Part shown: positions 62,315-64,000 of the stretch, piece after piece | How positions within the stretch are numbered: position 1 is the stretch's first letter | Layout of the letters: each line of letters starts with the position of its first letter | Assembly: GCF_003470665.1 (NCBI RefSeq) | Contig: NZ_QRJZ01000001.1 | Location: 256,393-320,392 of the forward strand | DNA from: Collinsella sp. AM17-1 | GTDB taxonomy: Bacteria; Actinomycetota; Coriobacteriia; Coriobacteriales; Coriobacteriaceae | Length of the DNA: 64,000 nt | Reading direction: 5' to 3' | Notes under the pieces: generated by a model | Databases searched by the model: none | What the model saw: only the letters and a program-made list of their open reading frames with translations | What the model was told of the DNA's origin: nothing | Made by a program: the position numbers and the translations under genes

Positions 62315-63223
62315 ATGTCTGAGAACGAAGAGATCATGAACGAGACCGAGAACGAGACCATGGCTGCCGAGGTCGAGGCAGTCGAGACCGTGGAGACCGA
62401 AGCTGCCGAGGTTGAGGCTGCTGACGAGGTTTCCGCCGAGGAGGCCGAGGTTGTCGAGGCCGCCGCTGATTACGATGACGAAGAGCTGATGGACAAGATG
62501 CAGAAGGCCGCCCGCCTGCTGCGCAGCCGTCGCTTTGCTATTTCCAAGGAGGAGGAGGCCAAGGCCGAGCGCATGGCGAACATCGAGCGCGCCATCAAGC
62601 TTCTTGACCTCAAGCCCAAGATGGAGCAGAAGGAAATGTCCGACCTGCTGGGCATGCGCCTTCGTGAGCTCGATGGCCTGATGGCCGAGGCCGAGGCTGC
62701 CGATCTGGTCGGCCGCATCGACGACGCCGAGGGCGATATGCGCAAGATCGTTGTCTTCGCTGCCGAGGATGCCGCTGAGGGCCTGGTCGAGCTTGCCAAC
62801 AAGAAGGAGAAGCTCCTGCCCGAGCTTTCTTACGAGGAGGCTGCCGAGCTGATGGCCGCTCTCGATAAGGTTATCGCTCCGCTCGTCGCCATGGGCCTGG
62901 ACGAGGACCGCGGTCCTCGCGGCGGCCGTGACGAGCGCGGTGGCCGTGGCGGCGATCGCGGTGGCCGTGGCGGCTTTGGCGATCGCGGTGGCCGTGGCGG
63001 TGACCGCGGCGGCCGCGGTGGCGATCGCGGTGGCCGTGGCGGCTTTGGCGACCGTGGCGGCGACCGTGGCGGTCGCGGCGGCTTTGGTGGCAACCGTGGT
63101 GGCTATGGCGATCGCGGTGGCAACCGTGGTGGCTTCGGCGGCAACCGTGGTAACGACCGCGGCGGTCGCGGTGGCGACCGTGGCGGCCGCAACGGTGGCG
63201 GCTTCCGCGGCAACCGTTTCTAA
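62315..63223 (+). CDS. Acidic-start protein with C-terminal RGG-box tail (putative RNA-binding)
   Basis: A 302-residue protein in three parts: a strongly acidic Glu/Val/Ala start (1-62), a helical middle (about 63-190; RLLRSRRFAISKEEEAKAERM, then a small winged-helix-like LKPKMEQKEMSDLLGMRLRELDGLM), and a tail from about 197 made of repeated GDRGGRGG, GGFGDRGG and GGNRGG units ending GGGFRGNRF. RGG/RG repeats bind RNA and drive condensate formation in other proteins; this tail should be disordered and basic. AAGGAG lies 4 bases before the ATG. No known family name could be given for the middle. The high expression-like codon use (GGC, CGT, CGC) suggests abundance. Confidence 0.85.
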   Translation: MSENEEIMNETENETMAAEVEAVETVETEAAEVEAADEVSAEEAEVVEAAADYDDEELMDKMQKAARLLRSRRFAISKEEEAKAERMANIERAIKLLDLKPKMEQKEMSDLLGMRLRELDGLMAEAEAADLVGRIDDAEGDMRKIVVFAAEDAAEGLVELANKKEKLLPELSYEEAAELMAALDKVIAPLVAMGLDEDRGPRGGRDERGGRGGDRGGRGGFGDRGGRGGDRGGRGGDRGGRGGFGDRGGDRGGRGGFGGNRGGYGDRGGNRGGFGGNRGNDRGGRGGDRGGRNGGGFRGNRF

Positions 63224-63228
63224 TTAGT

Positions 63229-63254
63229 TACGCGGTTCTACGAACCGCGTAACC
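63229..63254. repeat. Perfect 12-base palindrome after the RGG gene
   Basis: GTTACGCGGTTC and GAACCGCGTAAC form a perfect stem around a 2-3 base loop. It lies 5 bases after the stop codon and has no T-run. Confidence 0.6.
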
Positions 63255-63266
63255 AGTTGACGCTGC

Positions 63267-63365
63267 AAACGCCCCTAAGCGGCAATCTGACGTTCAATTT
63301 CAAGGGCGCGACCATAAGGTCAGCGCCCTTTCATTTCACGTCACCTTGCTCGCTTAGGGGCGTTT
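63267..63365. repeat. Nested inverted repeats between the RGG gene and the IS110 element
   Basis: Outer arms AAACGCCCCTAAGCG (63267-63281) and its perfect inverse (63351-63365). Inside is AAGGGCGC (63302-63309) paired with GCGCCCTT (63323-63330), which with TTTC after it looks like a terminator. The outer pair forms a larger structure of 99 bases. Confidence 0.65.
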
Positions 63366-63419
63366 TCGCTGACTTATGCTCAACCTGCGGCGTTGTCTTG
63401 CTCCGGGGGTGGCAGTTGG

Positions 63420-64000
63420 GTGTTCCTATAGTTTTGTCAACCGTCGGGGCTACTCCCGGTAGGGCACCCGGTCGCGCATCACGGCGTATATCGCCCTGAG
63501 CCGCTTCCTCGCGACGGCCTTGAGCGCCCGCCCGTGCCCCATGCCCCGCGCCCTGCAGGCCCGGTAGTACTCGCCGTAGCGCCCCGAGGACCTCACCAGG
63601 CTGTTGCACGAGAAGATCAGCAGGGACTTGAGCCTCGCGTCGCCGCGCCTGGACGCCCTGACCGACCTCACCGACGTTCCGGAGCTCCTCACCCTCGGGG
63701 CTATGCCGCAGTACGAGGCCAGGTGGTCGTGGTCCGGGAACCTCCCGATGTCGACCGACACCGCGAGCTGCGCCGCGGTCCTCGGGCCGATGCCGGGCAC
63801 GGTGAGCAGGCACGCGTAGGTCTCGTCGCCCTCGAGCAGCGCCGCCGTCTCGGCCTCGAGGGCCCCGGCCTCGTCGAGGGCCTCCGATATCCGGGCGGCC
63901 AGGAACCTGACCTGCCTGTTCTCGGCCTCGACGAGCGCCGGCGGGGGCGCGGTGGAGGCGGCCGCGGCCTCCCCGGCGGCCTCGGCCCGCGGGCCCCCGG
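63420..64000 (-). mobile_element. IS110-family insertion sequence, right part (continues past window edge)
   Basis: A transposase reading frame fills 63450-64000 on the minus strand at visibly higher GC and with codon use unlike the neighbours. The element's 3' boundary should lie just beyond the stop codon, near 63420-63449; no terminal inverted repeat is expected in the family, and the exact end is unknown. Confidence 0.6.
63450..64000 (-). CDS. IS110 family transposase, C-terminal part (partial)
   Basis: The frame is open from the right edge to the stop at 63450 (about 183 residues visible). It holds the Transposase_20 helix-hairpin-helix region TVPGIGPRTAAQLAVSVDIGRF and the Ser-containing YCGIAPRVRSSGTSVR, then CRARGMGHGRALKAVARKRLRAIYAVMRD, as in IS110/IS1111 elements. 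These transposases use a DEDD domain plus this C-terminal domain and a bridge RNA from the non-coding end of the element; the N-terminal DEDD part and the bridge RNA region lie outside the window. Base composition is far more GC-rich than the adjacent gene, in line with recent transfer. Confidence 0.88.
   Translation of the reverse strand, partial: GGPRAEAAGEAAAASTAPPPALVEAENRQVRFLAARISEALDEAGALEAETAALLEGDETYACLLTVPGIGPRTAAQLAVSVDIGRFPDHDHLASYCGIAPRVRSSGTSVRSVRASRRGDARLKSLLIFSCNSLVRSSGRYGEYYRACRARGMGHGRALKAVARKRLRAIYAVMRDRVPYRE

Noticed and set aside
62900..63220. Repeated GGTGGCCGTGGCGG-type DNA considered as a CRISPR or intergenic repeat
   Set aside because: The repeats follow codon phase and encode RGG motifs inside an intact reading frame; there are no spacers.

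Overview
The window looks like chromosomal DNA of a high-GC, Gram-positive gut anaerobe of the class Coriobacteriia, most likely Collinsella. That assignment is inference. It rests on AGGAGG-type ribosome binding sites, TACAAT-like -10 elements, strong G/C third-position bias, a bile salt hydrolase, a Tet(W)-like translation GTPase of unknown specificity, many EamA, MATE and LysR genes, and REP-like hairpins with a GGGACAG core. No tRNA, rRNA or CRISPR array was seen.

Layout. 0-2 kb: 3' part of a sensor kinase with two solute-binding-type sensor domains (runs off the left edge). 2-6 kb: K+ channel, LOG-family nucleotide hydrolase, ClC-type channel, EamA exporter, then a 450-base gap holding a perfect 30-base inverted repeat. 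6-8.2 kb: GntR/YtrA-type repressor with an ABC ATPase and permease. 8.3-16.7 kb: prfC, a queuosine-precursor (VUT) transporter with a possible preQ1 leader, SDR, ung, EamA/LysR pair, MATE pump, rlmA. 16.8-19 kb: two paralogous small membrane proteins flanking a LysR gene. 19-23 kb: a solute-binding lipoprotein directly upstream of a 1027-residue MscS channel that carries two Cache-like sensor domains. 23-31.3 kb: a copy of the rlmA 3' end, a 47-residue membrane peptide, rsmJ, GNAT, Tet-like GTPase, AAA ATPase and short UvrA, punctuated by identical palindromes. 31.4-35.1 kb: a lower-GC accessory block (serine recombinase, FxLYD-like lipoprotein, DUF4230-like protein, 43-residue peptide and an unrecognised 353-residue protein). 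35.2-38.8 kb: trmL, CobW GTPase, ArsC-like protein without its cysteine, flavodoxin-type reductase. 39-43.5 kb: two multi-domain c-di-GMP proteins. 43.8-48.8 kb: patatin, tandem 62-base repeats, thiamine salvage operon under a TPP riboswitch, HAD phosphatase, LysR. 48.9-54.4 kb: MetE-like enzyme with palindromic operators, two nucleobase permeases, an esterase, and a peptide deformylase lacking its catalytic Glu. 54.6-64 kb: bile salt hydrolase, Kup, EamA/LysR, an XRE-aminotransferase fusion with repeated operator-like sites, an intact peptide deformylase, an RGG-box protein, and the 3' part of an IS110-family transposase at the right edge.

The strongest candidates for new biology are the SBP + Cache-Cache-MscS pair, the XRE-aminotransferase fusion with its operator cluster, the dead/intact deformylase pair, the RGG-tail protein, and the unrecognised gene block at 32.2-35.1 kb. 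Membrane-segment and domain positions are estimates by eye.
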